A stretch of 64,000 nucleotides of DNA from Paracoccaceae bacterium (GCA_027484915.1 JAIXSA010000156.1:1-64000), one strand, 5' to 3'. Counted from the stretch's first letter, positions 1 to 8,184 are shown. The notes: generated by a model from the letters alone, not told the origin. Made by a program: numbers and translations.

Positions 1-2
1 AG

Positions 3-428
3 AAGGCCGTGAACGCGGCCCTGACCGAGGCCGGCTATCCGATGGTTGCGGCGGATAACACCACCGTGGCCAAGGCTGCCGGGTTCTTCGACATCTTCCA
101 CCCCCAGAACCTGGAGATCATCGCGATCCTGACCTTCCTCATCATCCTGGTGACGATGGTCTATGGCCCGATCGCGGCCATGCTGGTCGAACTGTTCCCG
201 ACCCGCATCCGCTACTCTGGCCTGTCGCTGCCTTACCACATCGGCAACGGATGGTTTGGTGGTCTGATGCCTGCCACGGCGCTCGCCATGTCGGCACAGA
301 CTGGGAACATCTACTACGGTCTGTGGTACCCGATCGTGATCGCTGCGGCGACCGTGATCATCGGCCTGATCTTCGTGCCGGGCGGAACCCACAAGAAGGA
401 CATCTTCGCCGACGACGCGTCGCGCTAA
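3..428 (+). CDS. MFS transporter of the metabolite:H+ symporter type, C-terminal part
   Basis: The reading frame is already open at the left edge, so the true start lies outside the window; 141 codons remain before TAA. The fragment holds the last membrane helices, including a helix after HPQNLEIIA, the conserved loop VELFPTRIRYSGLSLPYHIG and two further hydrophobic stretches, then a short charged cytoplasmic tail. The LFPT.(I/V)RY.G..L loop is characteristic of the MHS subfamily (ProP, KgtP, ShiA), proton-coupled importers of osmolytes or organic acids. The substrate cannot be read from this part. A strong hairpin follows the stop codon. Family assignment is secure; substrate is unknown. Confidence 0.85.
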   Translation, partial: KAVNAALTEAGYPMVAADNTTVAKAAGFFDIFHPQNLEIIAILTFLIILVTMVYGPIAAMLVELFPTRIRYSGLSLPYHIGNGWFGGLMPATALAMSAQTGNIYYGLWYPIVIAAATVIIGLIFVPGGTHKKDIFADDASR

Positions 429-438
429 GGGTCAATGG

Positions 439-470
439 CCCGGGCCGGAGCCACGTGCTCTCGGCCCGGG
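439..470 (+). terminator. Strong hairpin after the MFS gene
   Basis: The arm CCCGGGCCGGAGC pairs with GCTCTCGGCCCGGG across a five-base loop with a single bulged T. It starts 11 bases after the MFS stop codon and lies between convergent genes. There is no real T-run after it, so it may act as an RNA-end stabiliser rather than a classical terminator. Confidence 0.45.
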
Positions 471-573
471 TCGCCTCTGCTTCCTGACAAGCCCATGCGG
501 GTTTTTCTGGGCGCAGACTGGCGGGCAGGATTTCGGGCGCGCCGTTTTCTCGCCAGAGGAATCGTAAGACTGC

Positions 574-849
574 CTAGCCGCGCAGACGCCGGATGATCAT
601 TGCAAGGGCCAGCACGATGCCAAGGATGATCAGGTTCGACACCAGCCCCGCCAGCACCGCATCGGTGACGCTGGACGCGCCCGCGCCATGCGTCGTGGGC
701 AGGATCACCGCGACGAAGACCACGCCCAGGGCCAGCGGAATGACGGTGCCGGTTACGACTTGGGTGCGGAACATCGTGTACACCAGGGCCATGATCAGGC
801 CGATGCGGAACGGGTCCATCAGCTGCGACTGGATAAGCTCGGTCACCAT
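574..849 (-). CDS. Small three-helix membrane protein, unknown function
   Basis: A 91-residue protein. The frame is open further upstream, but the ATG at 849 was chosen because AGGGAGGA sits a few bases before it and the upstream residues are arginine-rich and not protein-like. Hydrophobic segments lie at about residues 14-30, 32-52 and 64-86, ending in the positively charged tail IIRRLRG. I recognise no conserved motif. It is transcribed towards the MFS transporter and divergently from the receiver protein at 916. It may be an accessory membrane protein; no function is assigned. Confidence 0.6.
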   Translation of the reverse strand: MVTELIQSQLMDPFRIGLIMALVYTMFRTQVVTGTVIPLALGVVFVAVILPTTHGAGASSVTDAVLAGLVSNLIILGIVLALAMIIRRLRG

Positions 850-915
850 CAATCCTCCCTTTGCGACACATTCCCCGATCCTGCGGGCGCGCACAAGACC
901 TGCGGGGGCGGCGGC

Positions 916-1293
916 ATGACCGGCACGGCACCCCGAATCCTGGTGGTCGAGGACGAGGACAACATCGCCACGGCGCTGGAATTCCTGATCACGCGGGAAG
1001 GCTATGACCACGACCGCGTCGCCAACGGGGCCGAGGCGCTGACGCGCATCCGCGACACCCGGCCGAACCTGGTCCTGCTGGACGTGATGCTGCCCGAGGT
1101 GTCGGGCTACGAGATCTGCGAGGGGATCCGCACCGACCCCAGCCTGTCCGGGATCAAGGTGCTGATGATGACCGCGCGCGGGTCGGTCATCGAACGGCGG
1201 AAAAGCCTGGAGCTTGGCGCGAACGGGTTCATCTCCAAGCCGTTCGAGCTGAAGGACCTGCGCGACGAGGTGCGCCGGTTGCTTGCCTCCTGA
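916..1293 (+). CDS. Stand-alone response-regulator receiver protein (CheY-like)
   Basis: 125 residues that consist of one REC domain and nothing else. The acidic pocket is VEDED near residues 11-15, the phospho-acceptor is D56 in LVLLDVMLP, the switch threonine is T87 in MMTARG and the conserved lysine is K108 in FISKPF. All catalytic positions of a working receiver are present. With no output domain it must signal by protein-protein contact, as CheY, DivK or phosphorelay intermediates do. The start at 916 gives the normal beta-1 strand (RILVVEDE); the open frame upstream is not protein-like. No kinase gene is adjacent. A palindromic hairpin follows. Confidence 0.88.
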   Translation: MTGTAPRILVVEDEDNIATALEFLITREGYDHDRVANGAEALTRIRDTRPNLVLLDVMLPEVSGYEICEGIRTDPSLSGIKVLMMTARGSVIERRKSLELGANGFISKPFELKDLRDEVRRLLAS

Positions 1294-1325
1294 CGCGTGG
1301 ACCCTTGCGCGGACCGATGTGCGGT

Positions 1326-1347
1326 CCGGAGTTTTTGAAAACTCCGG
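1326..1347. terminator. Palindromic hairpin between receiver gene and truA
   Basis: Arms CCGGAGTTTT and AAAACTCCGG meet around TG, giving a near-perfect 22-base palindrome between two convergent genes. The A/T-rich inner part supplies a T-run in both directions, so it fits a bidirectional terminator. A sister copy with centre CG lies at 4755-4776 in the same type of position. Confidence 0.6.
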
Positions 1348-1354
1348 CGCTTCG

Positions 1355-2128
1355 TTACCCCGCGAAGGGATCGGCTGGATAGGTCACGCCGACAAGATAC
1401 AGGCCTTGCGGCGGGCAGACCGGCCCGCAGGCCGCGCGGTCCCGTGCCGCCAGTGCCACGCGCACATCCGCAGGCGTCCAGGCCCCGGCACCTACCCGTT
1501 CCAGCGTGCCGACGATGGAGCGGACCTGATTGTGCAGGAAGCTGCGCGCGGCCAGCTCGAAGCGATACTCGGTCCCGCCGGGGTAGGGGTGTTCGGAAAT
1601 GTCGATCCGGTCCAGCGTCTTGACCGGGCTTTTCGCCTGGCAAAGGGTCGACCGGAAGGTGGTGAAGTCGTGGTTGCCGATCATCTCAGCGGCTCCGGCC
1701 CGCATCGCCGCCAAGTCCAGGCCGGGCAGCACCTGCCAGACGCGGCCCCTGTCATGCGTCACCGGGGCGCGGCGGGCGACAAGGCGGAAGACGTAGCGTC
1801 GGCCGGTGGCCGAGAAGCGGGCGTGGAAGTCGTCGGGCACCTGGGCGCAAGCCAGGATCGCCACCGGGTCGGGCCGAAGGTGGGCGTTCAGCGCCGAGGC
1901 GAGGCGGAACGGGTCCCAGTCCTTGGCCAGGTCGGCATGGGCGACCTGCGCGGTGGCATGGACGCCTGCATCGGTGCGCCCGGCGGCGGCGATGGTGTGG
2001 GGGCCGGGTTCCAGTTTGCCAAGCGCGCGTTCGACCGCCGCCTGCACCGAGGGCAACTCTTGCGCCTGTCGCTGCCAGCCCGCAAACGGGCCGCCGTCAT
2101 ATTCGATCTGGAGGGCGTAGCGGGGCAT
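1355..2128 (-). CDS. truA: tRNA pseudouridine(38-40) synthase TruA
   Basis: 257 residues, the normal length for TruA. It isomerises uridines 38-40 in the anticodon stem-loop of many tRNAs to pseudouridine in the cytoplasm. The N-terminus [18 protein letters not shown] is the family signature, and the catalytic aspartate is D53 in [10 protein letters not shown]. The C-terminal half includes the expected [14 protein letters not shown] helix. The gene ends a few bases from a hairpin shared with the convergent receiver gene. In many alphaproteobacteria truA follows fmt/def; that context is absent here. Confidence 0.97.
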   Translation of the reverse strand: MPRYALQIEYDGGPFAGWQRQAQELPSVQAAVERALGKLEPGPHTIAAAGRTDAGVHATAQVAHADLAKDWDPFRLASALNAHLRPDPVAILACAQVPDDFHARFSATGRRYVFRLVARRAPVTHDRGRVWQVLPGLDLAAMRAGAAEMIGNHDFTTFRSTLCQAKSPVKTLDRIDISEHPYPGGTEYRFELAARSFLHNQVRSIVGTLERVGAGAWTPADVRVALAARDRAACGPVCPPQGLYLVGVTYPADPFAG

Positions 2129-2248
2129 GGGTCCTCCCTACCCCGGAAGGGGCCCCCCGTGCAATCCTTGCCAAATCCCTAATGTCTAGGGCCAACCCGT
2201 TGATTTCATGAGGACCGTGCCTCTGTCCGCGCGTGGGCAACGCAAGCG

Positions 2249-2274
2249 TAGGGTGGGCAATATTGCCCAACCTA
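2249..2274. repeat. TGGGCAAT/ATTGCCCA palindrome
   Basis: The two 13-base arms, TAGGGTGGGCAAT and ATTGCCCAACCTA, are complementary apart from one G/A position that could wobble. It lies in the spacer between the divergent truA and ycjX genes. GGTGGGCAATATTGCCCACC-like palindromes recur in many proteobacterial genomes as interspersed repeats (from memory, not checked). It could be a protein-binding site or a mobile palindrome; neither is shown. Confidence 0.5.
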
Positions 2275-2339
2275 CCCACCCGCCTTCCATTCCGGCACGC
2301 CCACCCTTATCTTGAGTCTCACGCAGGAAAGGGACGGCC

Positions 2340-3755
2340 GTGGCATTTTCCGGACTGACGGACGGGATCACCCGCGGGATCGAAGGTGCGGGTGCAAGCC
2401 TTTCCGAGACCCTCTTCGACACCACGCTGCGCCTCGGCGTGACCGGCCTCTCCCGTGCGGGCAAGACCGTCTTCATCACCGCCCTCGTCGCGAACCTGCT
2501 GAACCGGGGCCGGATGGCGCAGTTGAAGGCCCAAGCCCAGGGCCGAATCCAGGCGATCTACCTGCAGCCGCAGCCCGACGTGACGCTGCCCCGCTTCGAC
2601 TATGAGGCGCATCTTGCCGCTTTGACAGGCAACAGCCCCCGCTGGCCCGCCTCGACCCGAGCCATCAGCGAGCTGCGCCTGTCGTTCCGGGTGCAGCCTG
2701 CCGGGTTCTTGTCTTCCTGGCGGGGGCCGCACACGCTGCACCTCGACATCGTGGACTATCCGGGGGAATGGCTTCTGGACCTGTCGCTTCTCGACCAGAC
2801 CTATGAAGCGTGGTCCGAAGCCACCCTCGCCCGCCTGGAGAAACGTGCCGAAGCCGCCCCTTTCCTCGCGCTTGCCCGGGCCGAGGACGGGGCATTGCGG
2901 TTGGACGAGGCGAAGGCCCGCCAACTGGCAGAGACCTTCACCGGATACCTGACCGCCGCCCGCGATCTGGGCCGGGTGGACGTGACGCCGGGGCGGTTCC
3001 TGCTGCCGGGGGACCTGGCCGGGTCTCCTGTCCTGACCTTCGCTCCCCTGCCAAAGCCCGCCACCACCGGCCGCAGCAGCCTTTGGCGCGAGATGGAGCG
3101 GCGGTATGAAGCCTACAAGTCCCGCGTTGTCCGCCCCTTCTTCCGCGACCATTTCGCGAAGATCGACCGGCAGGTGGTGCTGGCCGACGTGCTGGGGGCG
3201 ATCCACCAGGGGCCGAGGGCGGTGGAGGACCTGCGGCGGGTGATGGCGGAGGTGCTGGGAAGCTTCCGGCCGGGGCGGAACACCTGGCTCTCGGGCCTTT
3301 TCGGTGCGCATCGGGTGGAGCGTATCCTGTTCGCGGCCACCAAGGCAGACCATCTGCACCACGAACAGCACCCGGCTTTGACGGCGATCACGGCAAGCCT
3401 GTTGGCCGAGGCGAAGCAGCGGGCCGACTTCTCTGGCGCGCGGACCGAGGCGATGTCGCTGGCCAGCTTGCGGGCGACGGTGGAGGAGGTGGTGACGCGC
3501 GATGGGGCGGAGGTTCCGGCGGTACGGGGGGTGCTGCAGGCGACGGGCAAGCCCGCGCTGATGTACCCGGGCGCGCTGCCGTCGGACCCGTCGCGGCTTC
3601 TGTCCCCGGCGCGGGAGGGTGCGGAGGCCTGGCTCGATGCCGATTACAGCCTGATGACCTTTGCGCCCGCCCGGCTGAACTTGCGACCGGGCGAGGGGCC
3701 GCCGCATATCCGGCTGGACCGGGCTGTGGAGTTTCTGATCGGAGATCAGTTGTGA
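2340..3755 (+). CDS. ycjX: YcjX-family P-loop protein (DUF463)
   Basis: 471 residues, normal for the family. The start is a GTG preceded by AGGAAAGGGA. The Walker A loop is GLSRAGKT at about residues 36-43, after an N-terminal amphipathic stretch that starts with FSGLTDGITRGIEGAGASL. A later VDYPGEWLLDL segment corresponds to the nucleotide-responsive switch region. YcjX-like proteins are stress-induced predicted GTPases of unknown precise role, usually encoded immediately before a YcjF membrane protein. That pairing is seen here: the stop codon overlaps the GTG of the next gene, indicating translational coupling. Confidence 0.9.
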   Translation: MAFSGLTDGITRGIEGAGASLSETLFDTTLRLGVTGLSRAGKTVFITALVANLLNRGRMAQLKAQAQGRIQAIYLQPQPDVTLPRFDYEAHLAALTGNSPRWPASTRAISELRLSFRVQPAGFLSSWRGPHTLHLDIVDYPGEWLLDLSLLDQTYEAWSEATLARLEKRAEAAPFLALARAEDGALRLDEAKARQLAETFTGYLTAARDLGRVDVTPGRFLLPGDLAGSPVLTFAPLPKPATTGRSSLWREMERRYEAYKSRVVRPFFRDHFAKIDRQVVLADVLGAIHQGPRAVEDLRRVMAEVLGSFRPGRNTWLSGLFGAHRVERILFAATKADHLHHEQHPALTAITASLLAEAKQRADFSGARTEAMSLASLRATVEEVVTRDGAEVPAVRGVLQATGKPALMYPGALPSDPSRLLSPAREGAEAWLDADYSLMTFAPARLNLRPGEGPPHIRLDRAVEFLIGDQL

Positions 3756-4741
3756 GCCGCCCGCCGAAGCCGTTCCTGGAGGAGATGGAGGAGGCCGTCG
3801 ATCCGTCGCTTGCCCCGCCGGTTCCCGATGCGCTGCCCGAGGGGCAGGCGATGCAGGCTGTGGCGGCGTTGAGCCAGAAGCGCGGCTCGGCCCTGACGCG
3901 CTTTGCTGTCTGGGCGTTTGGCACCTTGTTCAGCTTTGCGCTGTCGGTCGCAGCCTATGACTTCGTCGTGGGCCTTCTGGCGCGGAACGTGGTGCTGGGC
4001 TGGCTGGCCTTTGCGCTGGTCGTGGTGGCCGTGGCGGCGGGGCTGGTGCTTGCCTTGCGCGAATGGGGGGCCTTCCTGCGGCTTTCGCGGCTGGACACCT
4101 TGCGGGCGCGGGCGGTCGAGGCGCGCGGCACGGCTGACCTGAAGGAAGCGCGGCGGGTGGTGTCCGGCCTGGTCGGCCTTTACGGCGCGCGGGGGGATAC
4201 GGCCTGGGGCCGGGCGCGACTGGCCGAGCGGGAGGGCGAGGTGATGGACGCCGATGCCCTGTTGGCGCTGGCCGAGCGGGAGTTGCTGACAACGCTGGAT
4301 ACCGAAGCGCGCCTGGTGATCGAGGGCGCGGCGCGTCAGGTGGCGACGGTGACGGCGCTGGTGCCGCTGGCGCTGGCCGATGTGGCGACGGCGCTGGTGG
4401 CGAACCTGCGGATGATCCGGCGGATCGCCGAGATCTACGGCGGGCGGTCGGGGAGTTTCGGGAGTCTGAAGCTCTTGCGCCGGGTGTTCGGGTCCCTGGT
4501 GGCGGCGGGGGCCCTGGCGCTGACCGATGACATGATCGGGTCCGTGGCGGGTGGCGGCGTCCTGTCCAAGCTGTCGCGCCGGTTCGGGGAAGGTGTTGTG
4601 AACGGCGCGCTGACGGCGCGGGTGGGCGTGGCCGCGATGGAGTTGTGCCGGCCCCTGCCTTTTGTGGCGCTGGAGCGGCCGGCGGTGTCGTCGCTTGTCA
4701 GCCGGGCGCTGACGGGGTTGGTCAGCCGGGGCGAGCGCTGA
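3752..4741 (+). CDS. ycjF: YcjF-family inner-membrane protein (DUF697)
   Basis: 329 residues, starting at a GTG inside the GTGA overlap with ycjX. Two transmembrane helices lie at about residues 47-70 and 75-100, followed by a cytoplasmic helical region (RLDTLRARAVEARG) and the C-terminal DUF697 part with LVANLRMIRRIAEIYGGRSG. This is the organisation of YcjF/TIGR01620 proteins, the partners of YcjX. Function is unknown beyond induction by envelope or heat stress in enterobacteria. A double palindrome follows the stop codon. Confidence 0.88.
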   Translation: MSRPPKPFLEEMEEAVDPSLAPPVPDALPEGQAMQAVAALSQKRGSALTRFAVWAFGTLFSFALSVAAYDFVVGLLARNVVLGWLAFALVVVAVAAGLVLALREWGAFLRLSRLDTLRARAVEARGTADLKEARRVVSGLVGLYGARGDTAWGRARLAEREGEVMDADALLALAERELLTTLDTEARLVIEGAARQVATVTALVPLALADVATALVANLRMIRRIAEIYGGRSGSFGSLKLLRRVFGSLVAAGALALTDDMIGSVAGGGVLSKLSRRFGEGVVNGALTARVGVAAMELCRPLPFVALERPAVSSLVSRALTGLVSRGER

Positions 4742-4754
4742 TCCTGGGCGCGAC

Positions 4755-4799
4755 CCGGAGTTTTCGAAAACTCCGGTCCGATTTCTTCGAAGAAATCGG
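4755..4799. terminator. Two adjacent perfect TTCGAA-centred palindromes
   Basis: The first (4755-4776) has arms CCGGAGTTTTC/GAAAACTCCGG; the second (4778-4799) has arms CCGATTTCTTC/GAAGAAATCGG. Both are perfect 22-base palindromes centred on TTCGAA or TCGA and separated by one base. They occupy the gap between the convergent ycjF and pth genes, where a bidirectional terminator is expected. The first is almost identical to the hairpin at 1326-1347. Confidence 0.6.
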
Positions 4800-4813
4800 T
4801 GCGCGGTCGGTCG

Positions 4814-5488
4814 TCAGCGAAATTTGTCCAGCAGTTTCTGCATCGGGCTGCGGTTGTCCTCGACGGGTTGCGGGGCCGGGGCTTTAGCCTCGGACTTCTC
4901 GTTCGTTGTCGAAGAGCGCGGGGGCGCGGTGCGCAGAGCGACGGCGTTCATGAACTTTTGTCCGTCGCCTGCGGCGAGGGCCTCGGCCCCGTCGGAGATG
5001 CCGCGGAGGAGGTCTTCAAGCCACTCGGCGTCGGCCTTGGTGAAGTCGTGCAGCACGTAGGCCGCGACGGCGTCCTTGTGGCCGGGGTGGCCGATGCCAA
5101 GGCGGATGCGGGCATAATTGTCGCCGAGGTGGCCGTGGATCGAGCGGAGGCCGTTGTGCCCCGCGTGGCCGCCGCCCTGTTTCAGGCGCATCTTGCCGGG
5201 GGCGAGGTCAAGCTCGTCATGGAAGACGGTGAGGTCGGCGAGGGGGAGTTTCCAGAAGGCGACAGCGGCCTGGACCGACTGGCCAGAGAGGTTCATGAAG
5301 GTCTCGGGCTTGAGGAGGGCGACCTTTTCGGTGCCAAGCCGGCCTTCGGCGACGAGACCCTGGAACGCCTTCCGCCAGGGGGTGAAGCCGTGGTCAGCGG
5401 CGATGCGGTCCAGTGCCATGAAGCCGATATTGTGCCGGTTGCCCGCGTATTTCGCGCCGGGATTGCCGAGGCCGACCCAGAGTTTCAT
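4814..5488 (-). CDS. pth: Peptidyl-tRNA hydrolase
   Basis: 224 residues. It releases peptidyl groups from tRNAs dropped by the ribosome. The start was set at 5488 because MKLWVGLGNPGAKYAGNRHN is the universal Pth N-terminus; the frame is open far upstream but the extra residues are not protein-like. Seen motifs are GLGNPG, catalytic H19 in RHNIGF, the MNLSGQ and FHDELDL blocks and KQGGGHAGHNGL. The last ~35 residues are a basic/proline tail ending QKLLDKFR, longer than in E. coli Pth but usual in alphaproteobacteria. rplY, often adjacent to pth in this group, is about 2 kb away with three genes between. Confidence 0.97.
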   Translation of the reverse strand: MKLWVGLGNPGAKYAGNRHNIGFMALDRIAADHGFTPWRKAFQGLVAEGRLGTEKVALLKPETFMNLSGQSVQAAVAFWKLPLADLTVFHDELDLAPGKMRLKQGGGHAGHNGLRSIHGHLGDNYARIRLGIGHPGHKDAVAAYVLHDFTKADAEWLEDLLRGISDGAEALAAGDGQKFMNAVALRTAPPRSSTTNEKSEAKAPAPQPVEDNRSPMQKLLDKFR

Positions 5489-5561
5489 CCTTTGCTCTCC
5501 CCAAGCGCATCGGGTGGGGTATAGCTTTGGCGCTGGTCTGAGACAACCAAGCGGGACCCGA

Positions 5562-6245
5562 ATGCGCGCTTTCACCCTTCGCGGCCTGACGCTGTACCTG
5601 CCGGAGACGGCGCTGAAGGGGAACCTGGAGCGGGCCTTGTCCAGTGGGCGGTATGAGAACCACGAGGCGGATGCTCTGCTGTTGCATCTGCGGCCGGGGG
5701 ACCGGCTTCTGGACCTGGGTGCAGGGCTGGGGTTCATTTGTGCGCTGGCGGCGGGGATCCTGGGCGAGGACGCGGTGATCGGCGTCGAGGCGGGACCGGA
5801 GACGGGGAAGCTGGCGCGACGGAACCTTGCTGCAAACGGGTTTAAGGGCGTCAAGGTGTTGAAGGGCGCTGCGGTTGGCACGGGCGAGGGCGAGGTGGAG
5901 TTCGGCCAGCGCCCGGCCTTTTGGGCCAGTGCCATCAAGGGACCGGAGGGCTGGCCGGAGAATGCTGAAGTGATCCGGGTTCCGGCGCGTCCCGTCCGCA
6001 AATTGCTGGCGAAATTCGCCCCGACCGCCCTCTGCTGCGACATAGAGGGGGGCGAGCTGGAGGTGCTGACCCAGCCCCTGCCGGGGGTGCGGCTGGTGGT
6101 CGTCGAGACGCATCCGCAGGTCTATGGGGCTGGGGGTGTGGCTCGGATCGTGGCGGCTCTGCGCGCCCAGGGCTTTGCCGAAGCCGAGGGCGCGAAGAAG
6201 GACACGCTGGTCTTTCGCCGGTCAGGCGGCGCGGGCGCCGAGTAG
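5562..6245 (+). CDS. FkbM-type SAM-dependent methyltransferase
   Basis: 227 residues with a Rossmann methyltransferase fold. The SAM-binding motif I is LLDLGAGLGFICALAA (about residues 46-61), followed by VIGVEAGPETGKLARRNLAANG, the adenine-contacting acidic loop region. CCDIEGGELEVL near residue 155 matches the D(I/V)EG.E block of FkbM-family O-methyltransferases. The acceptor substrate is unknown. The gene is divergent from pth, and its 3' end overlaps the convergent oxidoreductase gene by 24 bases. Confidence 0.8.
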   Translation: MRAFTLRGLTLYLPETALKGNLERALSSGRYENHEADALLLHLRPGDRLLDLGAGLGFICALAAGILGEDAVIGVEAGPETGKLARRNLAANGFKGVKVLKGAAVGTGEGEVEFGQRPAFWASAIKGPEGWPENAEVIRVPARPVRKLLAKFAPTALCCDIEGGELEVLTQPLPGVRLVVVETHPQVYGAGGVARIVAALRAQGFAEAEGAKKDTLVFRRSGGAGAE

Positions 6246-6809
6246 GCGGGTGTCGTTGATCCACCGCGCGCGACGCTGGGGCGAGCTGTGTTCGACCGGC
6301 GAGAAATGGGTGTGGCGCACCGGCTTCAGCCCGACGAAGCCAAGGATCTGGCGGTGGACCTGCTGTTTCAGCGCCCGGCCGTACATCAGCCAGAAGGCCC
6401 AGGCCGGGGTGTCGGAGGTCAGCATGAAATGTGCCGTCCGCCCGGACAGAAGCGGGGTCGGCACGCCCATCCGGCGTTGGCGTGGGTCGAAGGCGAAGCC
6501 GGGCAGGAGCACGCGGTCGAAAAGCCCCTTGGCCTTGGCGGGCAGCCCGCCCCACCACATCGGAGTGACGAGAACGACATGCTCGGCCCAGAGCAGGTCT
6601 TCGCGGAAGGACTCAAGGTCCGGTTCCAGCGCGGGGGCGTTGCGGAAGCTGGCCTGTCCGAAGTCAGGGTCGAAGGCCATCTCCGACAGGGCGGCGGTGC
6701 GAACCTCGTGGCCTGCAGAGCGCGCGCCGTCGCGATAGGCTTGCGCAAGGGCGGCGCTGAGTGACAGTCTGCCGGGGTGCAGATCGGCGATGAGAATGCG
6801 TCGGGACAT
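6222..6809 (-). CDS. Flavodoxin-fold NAD(P)H:quinone oxidoreductase
   Basis: 195 residues of the Flavodoxin_2 family (KefF/MdaB/NQO-like), which use FMN or FAD and NAD(P)H to reduce quinones or related electrophiles in the cytoplasm. RRILIADLHPGRLSLS at the N-terminus is the phosphate-binding loop region, and VLVTPMWWGGLPAKAKGLFDRVL (positions about 82-104) is the diagnostic flavin-isoalloxazine loop of the family. It is divergent from a TetR regulator across two TGAC-N4-GTCA sites, so it is probably the regulator's target and induced by a toxic aromatic or quinone compound. Confidence 0.85.
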   Translation of the reverse strand: MSRRILIADLHPGRLSLSAALAQAYRDGARSAGHEVRTAALSEMAFDPDFGQASFRNAPALEPDLESFREDLLWAEHVVLVTPMWWGGLPAKAKGLFDRVLLPGFAFDPRQRRMGVPTPLLSGRTAHFMLTSDTPAWAFWLMYGRALKQQVHRQILGFVGLKPVRHTHFSPVEHSSPQRRARWINDTRLLGARAA

Positions 6810-6822
6810 GAGGGCTCCATAA

Positions 6823-6863
6823 ATTGACTTTGGTCAATATTGCAGAGAAAATGACCGTAGTCA
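6823..6863. promoter_or_regulatory. Paired TGAC-N4-GTCA operators in a divergent promoter
   Basis: Site 1 is ATTGAC-TTTG-GTCAAT (6823-6838) and site 2 is TGAC-CGTA-GTCA (6852-6863), with centres 27 bases apart. Each overlaps a TTGAC hexamer usable as a -35 box: on the minus strand TTGACT followed after 17 bases by AATATT; on the plus strand TTGACT followed after 17 bases by GAAAAT. The arrangement fits TetR dimers that block both the oxidoreductase promoter and the regulator's own promoter. Site geometry is seen; regulation is inferred. Confidence 0.65.
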
Positions 6864-6900
6864 AATATTTCGACGATAATCGGTTTCACGGGGGCCGCGC

Positions 6901-7485
6901 ATGACGCGGAAGGTGCAGGCGCGGACGCTGGCAACGCGGGACCGGCTTTTGGCGGCAGGGCGTGAGATCGTGACCGTGTCGGGCATGGCGGGGCTGCGGA
7001 CCGAAGAGGTCGTGCTGCGGGCCGGGACCGCGAAGGGAACGTTCTTCGCGCATTTCACGGATCGGGATCACTTCCTGGCGGCACTTCTGGCCGAAAGCCT
7101 GGCGGGGGAGCTTGCTCCGCTGGGCGCGCCGCAGGACCGGGCGGCGCTGATGCGGGTGCTGGAGCGGGTCTATGTCCTGTTTGCGGCGGATGCCGAGACG
7201 GTGGCGCTGCTGGCGCGATTCAGCGGGCCGGCCGGGGCGGGGCTGGGGCTGGACCGGCTGATCTGCGAGGTGGTCGACCGGCTGGCAGAGGGTCTTGGCA
7301 TGATGCAGGCGCGGGGCGAGGTTGGCGCGCGCGCCAGGCCCGAGGTGCTGGCCGAGGGGTTGATGGCGCTGATCTTCCACGCTGCGGCCTCGGCGCAATG
7401 TGGGATGCATGGCGATGCGGTGGCGGTCAGGGCGCGGGCGGACCGGCTGCTGGTCGAGATGGCCGAGGCGCTGCTCTGGCCCTAG
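6901..7485 (+). CDS. TetR/AcrR-family transcriptional regulator
   Basis: 194 residues. The N-terminal HTH domain is at about residues 8-55, with the recognition-helix region LRTEEVVLRAGTAKGTFFAHFTDRDHFLAALL typical of TetR proteins (given here in parts: GLRTEEVVLRAG, TAKGTFFAHF). The C-terminal two thirds are helical and probably hold the ligand pocket. It is divergent from the quinone oxidoreductase gene with two palindromic operators between, the classic layout of a local repressor of a detoxification gene. Ligand unknown. Confidence 0.9.
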   Translation: MTRKVQARTLATRDRLLAAGREIVTVSGMAGLRTEEVVLRAGTAKGTFFAHFTDRDHFLAALLAESLAGELAPLGAPQDRAALMRVLERVYVLFAADAETVALLARFSGPAGAGLGLDRLICEVVDRLAEGLGMMQARGEVGARARPEVLAEGLMALIFHAAASAQCGMHGDAVAVRARADRLLVEMAEALLWP

Positions 7486-7534
7486 GCTGCGCCGGATCGC
7501 AATCCCGTCTGGGCGGGTCGTCGCAAAAGCGAAC

Positions 7535-7554
7535 GGGGGGCCCGAAGGCCCCCC
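7535..7554 (-). terminator. Hairpin after rplY
   Basis: GGGGGGCC-CGAA-GGCCCCCC is a perfect 8-base-pair stem with a tetraloop. It lies 24 bases after the rplY stop on the minus strand, where CGTTCGCTTTTGC follows. It also lies 49 bases after the TetR stop on the other strand, so it may serve both genes. Confidence 0.6.
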
Positions 7555-7578
7555 GCGCTATCGATCTTGTCACACGCC

Positions 7579-8184
7579 TCAGGCGGTGGCGGCTTCGTCC
7601 TCGGCGACAGCGAGGCCAGCCGGAGCGGCCACGTTCGCGATCACGAAGTTCCGGGCGATCGTCGGACGCACGCCTGCAGGCAGTTCCACGTCGTTGATGT
7701 GGATGACGTCGCCGATCTTCTTGCCGGTCAGGTCGACCGTGATGTGATCGGGGATATCCGATGCGGTCACTTCCAGTTCGACTTCCGGACGCACCACTGT
7801 CAGCGTGCCGCCGCGCTTGAGGCCGGGCGAGGCTTCGTGGTTGATGAACGTCACGTGGATGAACAGCTCGATCCGGCTGTCGTCGTGGATGCGCATGAAG
7901 TCGACATGCGTCGGCAGGTCCTTGACCACATCGCGCTGGACGCCCCGGCACACGACGTGCACGTCGGGCTGGCCTTCGACCTTGAGGTTGAAGAGCGTCT
8001 GCAGGAAGCGACCCTGCCGCAGCTTGGTCAGGAGGTAGTTGTATTTCACCTTGATCGGCGTGGGTTCAGCCCCGTCGCCGTAGATGATGCCAGGTACGTA
8101 GCCCTCACGACGGGCTTGACGGGCGGCCCCCTTGCCTGTCCCCGTCCGTACCTCGGCCAGAAGATCGGTGATCTCGCGTGCCAT
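7579..8184 (-). CDS. rplY: 50S ribosomal protein L25, long (Ctc) form
   Basis: 201 residues. It binds 5S rRNA in the large subunit central protuberance. The N-terminal L25 domain ([24 protein letters not shown]) is followed by the beta-rich C-terminal Ctc/TL5 domain ([38 protein letters not shown]) and an alanine/acid tail. The ATG at 8184 was chosen because GGAGAAAA precedes it and MAREITDL fits the family start; the open frame continues upstream without support. A GC-rich hairpin follows the stop. Confidence 0.96.
   Translation of the reverse strand: MAREITDLLAEVRTGTGKGAARQARREGYVPGIIYGDGAEPTPIKVKYNYLLTKLRQGRFLQTLFNLKVEGQPDVHVVCRGVQRDVVKDLPTHVDFMRIHDDSRIELFIHVTFINHEASPGLKRGGTLTVVRPEVELEVTASDIPDHITVDLTGKKIGDVIHINDVELPAGVRPTIARNFVIANVAAPAGLAVAEDEAATA

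Noticed and set aside
2319-3707. Long minus-strand open frame opposite ycjX
   Set aside because: Arg/Gly/Pro-rich translation typical of an antisense frame in GC-rich DNA; the plus-strand YcjX has clear motifs.
4814-6043. pth with a 185-residue N-terminal extension
   Set aside because: The extension overlaps the FkbM gene on the other strand and is not protein-like; the Pth signature begins at 5488.
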